Shown here one piece after another: positions 38,175-48,249 of a DNA stretch of 64,000 nucleotides. Origin of the DNA: Apostichopus japonicus (taxonomy: Eukaryota; Echinodermata; Holothuroidea; Aspidochirotida; Stichopodidae); NCBI RefSeq assembly GCF_037975245.1, contig NC_092565.1, positions 1,868,499 to 1,932,498 of the forward strand. Direction: 5' to 3'. Each line of letters starts with the position of its first letter. The stretch's first letter is position 1. The position numbers and the translations under genes are program-made. The notes beneath the pieces were generated by a model, which was not told the origin of the DNA, did no database searches, and saw only the letters and a list, made by a program, of their open reading frames with translations.

Positions 38175-38590
38175 ATTCTTAAGGTTTACCCAATCAATTA
38201 AACATAGCTACGTACAATGTATAAATGAATTAATTCATTCAAAAGGCACACAACTAAACTACGTACGACAGATGTACATTCCTTGAATAGAATGCACAGA
38301 CATTAGTCCATCGGCTGAGTATCAAATTTCCACACTTTCGTTGCACCCCCCTTGCAGCTTTAGTTTGAGTAATGAAATGGGCAGTTAAAAGTAAAAGAAA
38401 CAATATTCAGTGTGTTTTCCGCAACGACATGAGTTATTTTGGAAGAAAACAGTGGTTAAACATGGGCATATTTTAAATGAGCGGAAGCCCAAAAGCAGTA
38501 ATGAGGCCCTTCCACTGCTGCACTTTCAACCAATGAATGACATTTATTTAGGTCATGTGATCTGCTTTCAGTATTTTGTCAACACAAAAC

Positions 38591-38885
38591 ATGGCTGCCC
38601 CCACAACTGGCTGTTGTTTGTGTCATACGCGGTTAAAAAACGACGAGAAACTGTCACATTTTACAGATCGTAGTCGGAAAACGTTTGCGTCAAGTGCAAG
38701 AGAGTGGAAAGAAATTGATTCCGGGAGGAAATTTCAAATTGCACAGCAAACGGAGGCATTATGGAATGTAGTAGGCCTAGCTAACTTCGACCAATTCGTT
38801 CACCATCGCCGTTGCTATCAAGACTTTACCAATAAAGCAAATCAAGCAAAGGCCAGAAGGAGGCTACATTCGGCAACGACTGAAG
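38591..38885 (+). CDS. Zinc-finger-like first exon of an unrecognised gene
   Basis: The ATG at 38591 has a good context (AACATGG). The frame is open for 98 codons to a plausible donor (GAAG|GTAATT at 38886). The protein starts MAAPTTGCCLC and has a C-x2-C pair near residues 8-11 and an H-x3-C near residues 78-82 (HHRRCYQDFTN), followed by a basic run KARRR. From memory, this Cys-pair plus [YH]HxxCYxxFT layout is common at the N-termini of long, transposon-like proteins in cnidarians and echinoderms that also carry an HAFTGCD-type domain. That link is not tested here. Starts upstream of 38591 would be non-ATG. No confident second exon was found; 44224-44310 has a compatible phase. Confidence 0.55.
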
Positions 38886-38959
38886 GTAATTAGGCCCTAA
38901 TAATATTGTTATCACTTTGAAATACAGATTCAGAAATGCATTTATGGTGTCTATAATCT

Positions 38960-39340
38960 GAATTTATTACCTATGCTATCCTAGGCTATAGGCCTAACTT
39001 TAGGCCTAACAAGTAAACGTTAGGGTAACTGTTTACTATAGTTACTAGGCAAGGCCTAACGTTAGTAACGGTACTAGCCTATATAGGCTAGGCCTAGGCT
39101 AGTATACGTTAGACTAGGTTTAACGTTATTGTTAGCTAACGTTATGGGCCAACCAAAGGTGTACACAGTCACATACTTGACATTGAAACAATATGCAAAG
39201 GTTAAGAGGCTTGATTTACGAATTACGAACTACGCTATGACTTAATGAGACTGGGTTAGCTTCGATTTGCTGGTGAATGTAGTTTACCCGGCTTTAGGCA
39301 TAGGCTAGGCTTACTAGGATATTCATCTTAGGCCTAAATA
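38960..39340. repeat. Low-complexity TAGGCCTA-rich stretch
   Basis: Words such as TAGGCCTAAC, CTAGGCCTAGGCTAG and TAACGTTA recur in both orientations with no fixed period. No coding potential. It lies in the presumed intron after the exon at 38591-38885. Confidence 0.75.
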
Positions 39341-39579
39341 TTTAGGGACTGTCATATTAGTATTGATAAGGTAAAGATTGGGGACAGGGTTAGGAAAAAG
39401 GGTGTCGAAGTAACAAGGCGGAAACAGGGGCCACTGCATGATTCTTAAATCAAGCCAGTCAAGATTTCAATATCAAAAGTATTTTGATTAAAATGTGACT
39501 GAATCCAAACACTATGATTCGTCAAAAAACCTTATTAGCCTAAAATCTCTGGAAGTTTGTGCAGTAGACTAGGCCTAAT

Positions 39580-40074
39580 TTAGTTGAAGGCCCAGCCGAA
39601 ATTGTTGCCGTATTGGATACATGGTTATATTAAGCATTGGCCTATCCTAAGTTGTAGCCTGCATTTCTTTCCACAAAATGTGCCGTTAATATAACAAAAA
39701 AGAAAATGTTCTATAGTAGGCCGAAGGCCGTGCAAATATTTGGCTGCATCGAATACACCGTCGTGTTTAGCCTTGGCCTGTCCTATTAGCCTAGCCTACA
39801 TTTCTTTACATCAAATGTGCTGTTAAAAGACACAAATGTTGTAGTATAGGCCGAAGGCCCCTCCAAACTTTTTGCTGTATCAGATACACATTTATATTTA
39901 GCCTTGGCCTATAGCCTAGCCACCATTCTTTACATGTGCCGTTAAAAATCAAATGTTTTAGTATAGGCCGAAGGCCCTGCCAAAATGTTTGCTGTATCAG
40001 ATACACATTTATTTTTAGCCTATAGCCTAGCCAACATTTCTTTACATCAAATGTGCTGTTAAAAGAAACAAATG
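39580..40074. repeat. ~117-137-bp tandem repeat, about four copies
   Basis: GGCCGAAGGCC recurs at 39719, 39849 and 39966, with a diverged copy near 39582. Each is followed by GCTGTATCAGATACAC-like sequence and TTTACATCAAATGTGCTG. The open frame at 39806-40006 is produced by the repeat. Its last copy abuts the coding fragment at 40075-40260. Confidence 0.85.
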
Positions 40075-40260
40075 CTCATCCTTCAGTAGTAGATCATAGC
40101 CCTTTACTTTACCCTTTCCAGTGAAAGCACTTACAGCATCACAACCATTGAAGGCATGGAGACCTAATAGTCCTGAAGACTTTTTTTCACCAAGTTGATG
40201 AATATTATGCAACTTTAAGCATTCTTGCATATTTGTAAATGTGCTTTTACGCGTATGAGG
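40075..40260 (-). pseudogene. Fragment of an HAFTGCD-type transposon-like protein
   Basis: The minus strand reads through to residues LLGLHAFNGCDAVSAFTGKG, then KVKGYDLLLKDE, preceded by PHTRKSTFTN and an IHQLG helix-like stretch. From memory, LxGLHAFTGCD[ST]xSAFxGxGK is a signature of large, poorly characterised proteins abundant in marine invertebrates. The GCD loop also resembles the metal-site loop of FEN1/XPG-type nucleases, which is only an inference. After residue E the sequence runs into the ~120-bp tandem repeat, giving FLLTAHLM and a stop, so the domain is cut. An upstream in-frame TGA limits it on the other side. No splice donor is visible at the break. Probably a relic; the zinc-finger exon at 38591 is on the opposite strand. 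Confidence 0.5.
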
Positions 40261-41807
40261 TTCAAGGGTACATTTTCATAACTCTTATGATGGCAATAAT
40301 ATCTATTGGAATTTAAAATGATGTGATTCCAGAACAAATGTGCTACGTTGACTTAGTTAACAGTATAATATTTAATTAATGCACATAAATTACGAATGTA
40401 TGCATACTTGATTTACTTGCAAATTAACACCTCTCAGACTGGAAAACATACAGATTTATATTGCTCAGGGATGTATTTACCAAACCCAACTATGCAAACA
40501 AGGCTGCCAGGGGGGTGCAACGGAACCAATTTTCTAGGCCTCTTTTTGGTACTCAGCCGATGGACTATAATCAGGCATATCGTTTCTGACATAGACAATT
40601 TTTTCCTGAGCTCCCCTTTACTACGAGAACTACATGTGGCCACAACAATTGATTTTTTTTTATAAAGCTGCAGTGTTGAAAGTAGTTAAGGTATTGGTTC
40701 CCTGACGATGTAAAATGTACTATCCTTCCAATCATGTTTGTCTGTTGTTTGATGCGTTACTATCACTTTCATTAAAGAAAATTAAGGCCTAGTTTGAATA
40801 GCAAAACGTATGTGAAACAGCGTAGTAACTTTCTATTCCTAAGAGAGAGGTGGCACAGTAATAACTGCAAAGCTGTTACACGTTGAACTACGAGTCCGAA
40901 AGGTAAAAATGCGCGGCGGCTGGGTAACGAAGACTACTCCCTAGCCATACAGTACGGTTGTGCATGGTCGGCGCTGGCACAACACGTAATATAGCCAACA
41001 CACTGCAGCGGCGGATATTTAATACTGTATGCGAGATTCAGATGGTAGCCTAACTTTTCTCTAATCGTTTTAGTAAATCCATTTGATTGAAACATTCTTC
41101 ACGGACAGGTGAGTGTGTCAAATAGATAGAAACAGATACACAAAATGGGACTGAAGGTGGAGGGAAGGGGAACCTAGATTAGCCTTATGGGTAGTTCCAC
41201 TTCTAAATTAGGCCTTAATATAGTAATACAATAGTTTACCAGCATAATGACTCGGCAGTGCTACTACTACATTACTACTACTAGTATACCCTGCATCGTG
41301 CGTTAGTTTTTGCAAATGCGGGAGTGTTGGGTGGTCAGAATTTAAAACAAGTCCCACTAGGTTATTAAAGTTGTGCAGTCTCTATACCAGGTACCTAAGG
41401 TTTTCCATAACAAAAGTAAACTTATAGTAGTATTTAATCCGAATCTAGGTCTAGTGCCATTCCGCCATAGCCTAGGCATATGCCGCCATACCTTTCCGCC
41501 ACAGGATTCGAGCATTTCCTCCATGGCGCCGCCTAGGGCGGAAACGTATATATTTTGAAGTACTTTAATTTACACTGGTGTACAGGAATGTACCGGTGAA
41601 ACTTAATTAAAATCGCATGGAAGGAGAGGTACACCGTCTTCAAATGTTCAAATGTTGGTTGAATTAAAATAAAATTTGACAGATTCTAGTTGTTGATTTA
41701 GAAATAAGAAGACCTATTTGGGGACAGACGGGCCTTAATTGGTAGTGTGAAGTGGAGCAATTTACAGTGCATGTGTTGAACATTGAACAGTGCTTGAATC
41801 ATAAATT
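40261..41807. other. Intergenic or intronic sequence, no gene recognised
   Basis: It contains a fragment related to the 34.7-kb repeat (TGAAAGTAGTTAAGGTATTGG near 40677-40800) and several small open frames on both strands (40396-40665, 40434-40643, 41373-41558) without family features or convincing splice sites. Confidence 0.5.
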
Positions 41808-42702
41808 CAGACCTGTCGACCTGTTTGACCCCAAAATAGGGAGAATAACATTTTTCAGGGCCAAAAAACGGGAGAATAAGGGGAAAATAGGGAGGTTGGT
41901 AATTTTCAAATGAAATTATATCAATACTCCTAAATAAATAGTCTACAGTACCGCTCATGTATAACTGGACATGTGTACGCGCACAGGATCGTATAAAGAC
42001 GTATAAACAAGTACAATCGCGTATAAAATCGTTGACAAACAAATTGCCGTGTAGACACCTCGTATAATCCCTGTACGAGTTTATACGCAGGTTATGCTAT
42101 TGTGCTCAATGAATAGGGATTAAAGTCGCCGAAAGAATTAGTGAGATGTTTGAATCAGCCATTTCTTAAATCGTAGTTTAAGACGTGATATTCACCTAGC
42201 ATCGAAGAGGATGCAGGTAAAGTGTGTGCCGGCATAGAACTTAACTGTTTTTTTGTCGTATACAAGTAGCCTACATGCGAACTGCACACATTCGGTACGC
42301 CCCATTTACAAACAATTAGTGACAACTTGTGTTTATTAAACTTGTGCACCATGGCATATGCACAGTGCACGCCGTACTACTGTACTGTATTCAGGACTCG
42401 ACCAAGGCCAACGTACAATAACGACATTGGGCGAAGTCTGAGAACTGACAAAGCAGCCTGATATTGGTTAACAGTCCCGCACAGCACTGTGTCAGTCATA
42501 ACGTGTTTGTAAACAATCAATCTATTTTTAGATTACACTTATTACGCGAATAAGCATAGGACTAACTGTTGGCTATTTTCAGAAATTTCGCAAGTGATGA
42601 AACATTAAAAAACCGGGAAAATAGAATATGAAACCGGGAGGCCGGGAGATTCGGGTAAAAACCGGGAGTCTCCCGGTAAAACTGGGAGAGTTGACAGGTC
42701 TG
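41808..42702. mobile_element. 895-bp inverted-repeat element, non-autonomous
   Basis: It starts CAGACCTGTCGAC and ends GTTGACAGGTCTG, so the outer 13 bp are inverted repeats with one mismatch. It is flanked by the direct repeat TAAATT at 41802-41807 and 42703-42708. Near both ends there are sub-terminal GGGAGAATA/CCGGGAG-type repeats, including a perfect hairpin ACCGGGAG-T-CTCCCGGT at 42661-42677. No transposase-like frame is inside. A 6-bp duplication is unusual, so I do not assign a superfamily. Confidence 0.75.
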
Positions 42703-42827
42703 TAAATTGTCTAAACAAAGCTTAACAATTAGGTTATTCCTTACCTCATAATTCTGGGAATTTCTTGTACTTTTAATTTACTCTTACCGCCATCATAGAA
42801 AAAGTGCTTTACCGCCATAGTGTTAAC

Positions 42828-42858
42828 ATGGCGAAAAGGCATGCACCTTTCTATTGTG
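42828..42858 (+). CDS. Candidate very short first coding exon
   Basis: The ATG at 42828 in strong context (AACATGGCG) is followed by ten codons (MAKRHAPFYC) and a consensus donor G|GTAAGT at 42859. The exon ends in phase 1. The cysteine-cluster exon beginning at 43823 accepts phase 1 and stays in frame, so the two may be spliced together. The surrounding CCGCCAT and AACATGGCG words resemble YY1-type promoter sites. This is a prediction from splice signals only; a 31-bp open exon is weak evidence by itself. Confidence 0.35.
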
Positions 42859-43822
42859 GTAAGTACCCCTTTTGACCCTTATTTCTAAAGGCGTATGTAG
42901 TTGTAGAAAGCATAGATATTTTTGTGACATTTAGGTTAGGCCTAAACTGTCACTAAACTGACAGACAGGCATTCCTGGTATTATACAATTTACACAGTAA
43001 TATATATATAGGCCTCTATATGTACGAGAAGGTGAATCACTTTTAAGCAATGTAGCACCAAATTGTCCACCCTTGCCCTTAAGTTTCGGAAAAAACAGGT
43101 ACTTTATGCAATCGTTAATACCTTGCAACTGAAAAGTATAACCTTTTGGTTTGAACTGAGCAGTAAACTACATATACTAAATGCATGAGAAACAACTCTG
43201 GATTGTAATTTGAAGGGGTAAAATTGAATGCAATTAAGGCAGAGGAAATAGGATTTTTACTTTTGAGTTTGGTGCTAGATTGACGAGAATCGATTCTCCT
43301 TCTCGCATATAGGCATATATTTATATTAACCTACCGTTGAAATTGTATAATGCTAGGAAACAAAAATGGTCACTGTTTGTGATAAACATAACTCAAGCAT
43401 GTCAAAGACATTAAAGGTGTAGCACATTTGTTTTCTTTTTTGCAAATGCCACTTATTCAGTCAAGGTGGTGCAGTTTTCAACACAAATCCTCATAATACT
43501 ACCACAGACCTAGGCGTCCTTGAAGTATTGCTGTGTACGGTGTTTGATTCTTTGTACATTATCTAGTCTAATATTATATTGTCTTACTTGCTAAGCCTAG
43601 GATAGGTCTTCTGTGCATTAGAAGGTGAAATTTGCCCCTTAAGAAATGTCTGCTCTAGCTAGTTATCAAAAGGGTTTTAAACTTCAGCTTCTCAATCTGT
43701 ATGCAACTAAAATAATGTCACTGCTAATTTCTTCACAGTATGTGTGATTATCACATTTGGTGATTACATTTAGTTGCTGGTAACCAGACAGTTTGAAAAA
43801 CCAGGAGAAATCTGTTAGCCAG

Positions 43823-44052
43823 TGGGTGTGCATGTACCATGCATGGACAAACATGTGACATATCCCATGGTGGCACGTAGTTGTTATTTCCCAAGCTCCA
43901 ACATGTGTGATTCCTGCAACACTGTAACTTCAGAACCAGTAATGTGTGAAGACTGCACCTCGAGACCTATCTTTTGTGGGGAGTGTGCGGTAGAAAGTCA
44001 CAGAGAGAATGCACAGAGAGAATGCACAGTTCCACCATTTAGTACAATTTAG
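43823..44052 (+). pseudogene. CxC/B-box-like cysteine-cluster exon, frameshifted
   Basis: The frame contains C-x2-C-x9-C-x2-C-x6-C-x2-C-x4-H (MCDSCN, then MCEDC, then FCGECAVESH). From memory this matches the cysteine clusters associated with KDZ (Kyakuja-Dileera-Zisupton) transposases, or a B-box finger. A 13-bp tandem duplication (CAGAGAGAATGCA at 44001-44013 and 44014-44026) shifts the frame just after the last His and leads to TAG at 44050. Read without one copy, the frame instead continues HRENAQFHHLVQF and stays open to about 44112, which suits the His-rich end of a CxC domain better. The acceptor at 43821-43822 (GCCAG) has a weak pyrimidine tract. Likely a broken transposon-derived exon. 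Confidence 0.5.
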
Positions 44053-44223
44053 GGTTAAAGCCATTAATGTGTTCAGAGAGCATATTTTACACCTGCCCTC
44101 CAGATTGAGGTAGCCAATGCTCTAGTTGAAGATTACCAAACTACACACAAGTAACTTCAAAACCATTTATTATATTCACACAAAGTAAAAAAAATAATGA
44201 GAATATGTGACTTTGTTCTTTAG

Positions 44224-44310
44224 CGCCATGTTTAGGGTTGGCACTGCGATGCCAATTTCTGAAATTGGATCACAATAAAGTAGATTTTTTTGGTCTTTGC
44301 GTTGTGATCT
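44224..44310 (+). CDS. Candidate internal exon, unrecognised
   Basis: A strong acceptor (TTTGTTCTTTAG|CGCC) and a consensus donor (ATCT|GTAAGTA) bound 87 bp. One frame is open: after two bases, PCLGLALRCQFLKLD and on to GLCVVI. It enters and leaves in phase 1, compatible with the upstream exons ending at 38885 or 42858. There is no family recognition, and the other two frames have stops. Confidence 0.35.
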
Positions 44311-45398
44311 GTAAGTACTTATACATGTATGGCCTGTCAAGTACGGGATATCATTATTTCATGCCCAAAATTATAACCTTATGGATATATATAATTTGAA
44401 CCGTGAATAATTTTTCTGCATTGGCATTTGGCTCCAAGAAATAGCTGTTCTGCAAGAAATATTGAAACAGTAGGCATATGACATTTGCTGAAAATTTCAC
44501 AACATGGTAACACAAGATTTCTTTTGGTACCTTTTAGTGAATGGTCCCAAGGTGGGATTTACAGTATGGAAAACACGGCTTTCACTAACAGTAGTTCCTC
44601 CTAGCTTTTAGTTTCTGAATAGGAACTTACAGTATATGCCAATTTCTAGTGTTCTTGTATGGTTACATTTCTATGGTACTGTAATTTGTAGTGGCATGGA
44701 TGAATTAAAGCAGTACACTCAATGAAGCTACAAATTCTGATTCTCCCCTCACCTATTACAGTATGACCTTTATGAATTATGAATGTAATGCATTTTGTAA
44801 TATTGTGTGTTGCACAGTTAAAAAACCATGATGTTATGTGAAGTTACTAAGATTAAACTGCAGGTTAGGACAATTGATTTTCATGCTCATATCGATCATA
44901 ATCTTACCACTCTGTACTCTACTAGGCTGAGCTTTATGTAACGCAATAACATGCAGGGGAGGGGTTGGGGAGAGGGGCATTGAAGAGACATCTTCAGTAC
45001 TGGTTGATAATTTCTGGTAAATTTGGATAAATAACGACTAACTGTTAATTTAAACAGAAAAAGTTTAGTGTAAGCTGCCTGTAGATTGCAATGATATCCA
45101 ACGATTTATGTAAAATCATGTACAGGAAGAGAAATATAACACCCACACGTGGTACACTGGGCCTTCCATTTTGATGGAGTCAAACTGTCTGCTTGGGGGC
45201 CTACAAAGATAAAAAAGTATAATGGGCATGGCAGACAGAGACATTACTCTAAGATCCAAGATATTAAAAAGACATGTTATTTAATGCAACAGTCTGTGCA
45301 AGACACCTCCCATCTGCACCCCCCCCCACTTCAAAAACCATGTAAAATGAATCTTGCACATATGGAGCTTTCATAAACTTTTACACCACCCTTGTAAT
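44311..45398. other. AT-rich sequence, no gene recognised
   Basis: Probably intron. A strong acceptor-like site occurs at about 44740-44759 (CCCCTCACCTATTACAG), but the sequence after it soon meets stops in two frames and has no good donor in the third, so no exon is called. Confidence 0.5.
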
Positions 45399-45406
45399 AC
45401 ACTGAG

Positions 45407-45974
45407 CATTGGCGGCGCCAGGAATTTTTAGTTGGGGAGGCTAAGGGGGGGCTGAGCCAATTTTTTGGGTGGCTTACAAGATTGAGTGATCGCCGTCCTG
45501 GGGGAGCGGTATAAGGGGAGGGGGTGCCCCCCTCCCCTTTTGAAATTTTTCCCAATCCTGGAAAGGCCTACATGCAAAATGGTGGCATTTAGCAAGGCTT
45601 TTGTCGCCTGAAAATTTCTCCAAAAATATGCATTTTTTTTGTGAGTAACTTTAGTCAAATTAGAATGGAAGATACCAATTTACAGTTTTCGTATCACTAA
45701 AATATTACCTGCTGTGAAAGATCCAATTCCTTTGCTCAATTATTATATGGCGCTCTCTGACACAACTCCTGTTTTAGTCTGTATACACGCTGTTTGTGAA
45801 ACGCACACGACATTGCCGTATGAGAACACCTATCGTTATGGCTGACAAAATTTGGGTAGGCTATATTGTTTCAATGAGGTTTTTTTTTTGTTGTTGCCTA
45901 TTTCAGTTGGGGGGGCTAATGGGGGGCTGACTACTTCAGTGGGAGGCTAAAGCCCCCCCTTGGCACCGCCACTG
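45407..45974. mobile_element. 568-bp non-autonomous hAT-like element
   Basis: The termini CATTGGCGGCGCCAGG and the reverse complement of the right end (CAGTGGCGGTGCCAAG) match at 13 of 16 positions. Perfect 8-bp flanking repeats, ACACTGAG, are at 45399-45406 and 45975-45982. Sub-terminal G-runs on the left and C-runs on the right are like those of the 303-bp element at 30278. Short frames inside (45331-45658, minus) are not coding. Confidence 0.88.
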
Positions 45975-46207
45975 ACACTGAGAAATTATGGCATTCTTCA
46001 AAGTTGGGGTAGTACACAAATTTTCAAGATCCTTTATTAAAACTACCTTCTGGAGAGATTAAAAAGGACCCTGCTGCACAGTATTATGAAAACCTTCAAG
46101 AAATGAAAATTGCTTTTACATGACAAAACTTTTTTTGACCTTTAAGTGATGAGCATAATGTAGTCTAGATAGCTATCTTTCTGCTTTTTATGTTAATTTG
46201 CTCACAG

Positions 46208-46310
46208 AATGGATACTGCTCAACTTTTAATTTCTGCAGAGAGCTCACTGCCTCACAACACAGCTGTAACAAGAAATATTTGAAGTCAATGAGGTTATTT
46301 GACAAACATG
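46208..46310 (+). CDS. Candidate internal exon, unrecognised, Cys-rich
   Basis: An acceptor TTTGCTCACAG|AATGG and a donor CATG|GTAAGAG bound 103 bp. Only phase 0 entry is open: NGYCSTFNFCRELTASQHSC and then NKKYLKSMRLFDKH. It leaves in phase 1. The three cysteines (residues 4, 10 and 20) and His 18 could bind metal, but I recognise no domain. It may belong to the same plus-strand transcription unit as the exons at 42828-44310; the phase does not follow directly from 44310, so a further exon would be needed. Confidence 0.4.
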
Positions 46311-46508
46311 GTAAGAGTTACACACCATAGTGGAATACATACACTGTATAATATCATGCTGTGATATGATTCTATTCGCATTCAACTGATAATGCCATGT
46401 TGCAATTTTTGTGTTCAAGGATATGGGTTTGTGACTTTTTATTGTGTGGGATAACCACACAAGGGAGTAACTCATTATCATCATATGTGGCGGGTGGATT
46501 TAGGGCCA

Positions 46509-46598
46509 GGTCGGTAACGCGGAAATCGAGAAACCGGGTTCGATATCAACGGTTTCCGTGTTTTCCGCGTTATCGACCTTGCTATATAGCAAGGTCGA
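46509..46598. repeat. Hairpin and overlapping 26-bp perfect palindrome
   Basis: GGTCGGTAACGCGGAAA at 46509 pairs with TTTCCGCGTTATCGACC ending at 46578 (one mismatch), with an inner AAACCG/CGGTTT pair, so the 70 bp can fold into a long stem. Immediately overlapping, 46573-46598 is a perfect palindrome centred on TATATA (left half TCGACCTTGCTAT). It stands at the head of the ~145-bp tandem array, whose units repeat GGTCGAAAACGCGGAAA. Confidence 0.9.
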
Positions 46599-47680
46599 AA
46601 ATGCCGAAACGAGAGGAATTTGTCAAGGGAGGGTGACGAAGTCTTTTGGGCGCATTTGAGCCTATATTTGCCAAAAAGGGGTTCAGGTTTAAAGCTTTTT
46701 CACTAAATGTAGGTCGAAAACGCGGAAATGTTTTTTTTTACAATGGCGAAACTAGATGATTTTGTCAAGAGAGGGTGAAAAAGTTTTTTGGAGCGCATTT
46801 CAGCCAGTGTGCGCCAGGAGGGGTGGAGAAGGGCTTAGGTTTTTGTATTTTTACTAAATGCAGGTCGAAAATGCGGAAATGTTTTTTTACACAAGGAAAT
46901 GCAAAATAAGAGGATTTCGTCAAGGGAGGGTGAAGACTCTTCGGCGCATTTCAGTCAATATGCGCCAGGGAGGTGATGGGGTTGTAGGCTTTTGCCCTAA
47001 CTGCATGTCGAAAACGTGTTTTTTTTTTTTTTTTTTTACAATGGCGAAACTAGATGATTTGTCAAGTGAGGGTGAAAAAGTGATTTAGGTGCATTTCAGC
47101 TGTAATGCGCCAAGAAGGGGTTTGGGTGGAAGATTTTATTTCACTAAATGCCGGTCGAAAACGCGGAAATGTTTATTACAATTGCGAAACTAGAGAATTT
47201 TGTCCAGGGAGGGTTGAGAGTTTTCAGTGCATTTCAGTCAATATGCGCCAGGAAGGTGAGGGGTTGTAGGCTTTTATCACGAAATGCAGGTTGAAAATGC
47301 GGAAAAAGTGTTTGCCGATATGTGCAAGGATGGAGTGGGGGTATGAGACTTTTTTCAGTTAGTGTAGGTCGAAAACGCGGAAATGTTTTCTTTATTTTCA
47401 CAACATTTGGCGAAACTAGATGATTTTGTTAAGAGCGGGTGAAAAAGTGTTTTGGGGCGCATTTTAGCCAATAGGCGCCAGGAAGGGGTGAGGTTGAGGT
47501 CTTTTCACTAAAGGCATGTTTTTTTAAACAATGGTGGAAATTCTCTAAATGCATGCAGGAAAAGTAAAGAAATGTTTTGGGCGCATTTCAGCCAACATGT
47601 GCCAAGAAGGGTTTGGGTTTGAAGCTTTTTTTCACTAAATACAGGCAGAAAACTCAGAAATGTTTGTTAACGTCCATTTG
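46590..47680. repeat. ~145-bp tandem repeat array, about eight copies
   Basis: GGTCGAAAACGCGGAAATG (with variants) recurs at about 46592, 46712, 46862, 47006, 47151, 47288, 47366, 47548 and 47643. Each is followed by GCGAAACTAGATGATTTTG and GCGCATTTCAGCCAATATGC-type sequence. Units are diverged and some are truncated. Open frames in it (46397-46636, 46858-47088) are incidental. Confidence 0.88.
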
Positions 47681-47739
47681 GTATGCAGGGATGGTTCCAG
47701 GATTTCTCCAACACGGGAGCTAAGGTCCCCGGAAACAAT

Positions 47740-47761
47740 TGTGTGCAAGTTGTAATATTAA

Positions 47762-47809
<48 letters not shown>

Positions 47810-47890
47810 CACTGGACCTTAGCCCCCCTGTGTGCAAGTTGTAATATTAAATGTATACATATATATATATATATATATATAGCACTGGAT
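47740..47890. repeat. AT dinucleotide runs in a duplicated ~85-bp segment
   Basis: GTGTGCAAGTTGTAATATTAAAT precedes an (AT)n run ending in ATAGCACTGGA twice, at about 47740 and 47829. The Tyr/Ile-rich frame seen on the minus strand is an artefact of the AT run. Confidence 0.88.
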
Positions 47891-48249
47891 TGGGGCATAT
47901 GTTGACACCCTTCTAAGTGGGGTTGCCATTTGGACATGTGACCAAACACCATGGTAGGGGTGTCATGTTGTACCTTGTATACCACTTGTCACAAACAAGG
48001 GGGTATATGATGGCAAAACTATTTAGGGGGTATTCTATAGCCCATAAGGGAACGGTATATCCATTTCGGTTAACATATACCCAGAGCGCTTTTCATATCC
48101 CATTTTCGGGGTGTTTGTTTACCACCATACATTTTAGTGTTATTATTTATGGCACCAATGCTATCATGGTATATATCTTCAGTAACAAAATTATGCAATC
48201 GATAAGGGAGGATGCTCCAAATATGTTTTGCATTGGTTCATGGCATGCC

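Noticed and set aside
44740-44830. Strong acceptor CCCCTCACCTATTACAG as another plus-strand exon
   Set aside because: Two frames stop within 25 bp, and the third lacks a consensus donor.
47758-47985. Tyr/Ile repeat peptide (also 51386-51684)
   Set aside because: Produced by AT dinucleotide runs.
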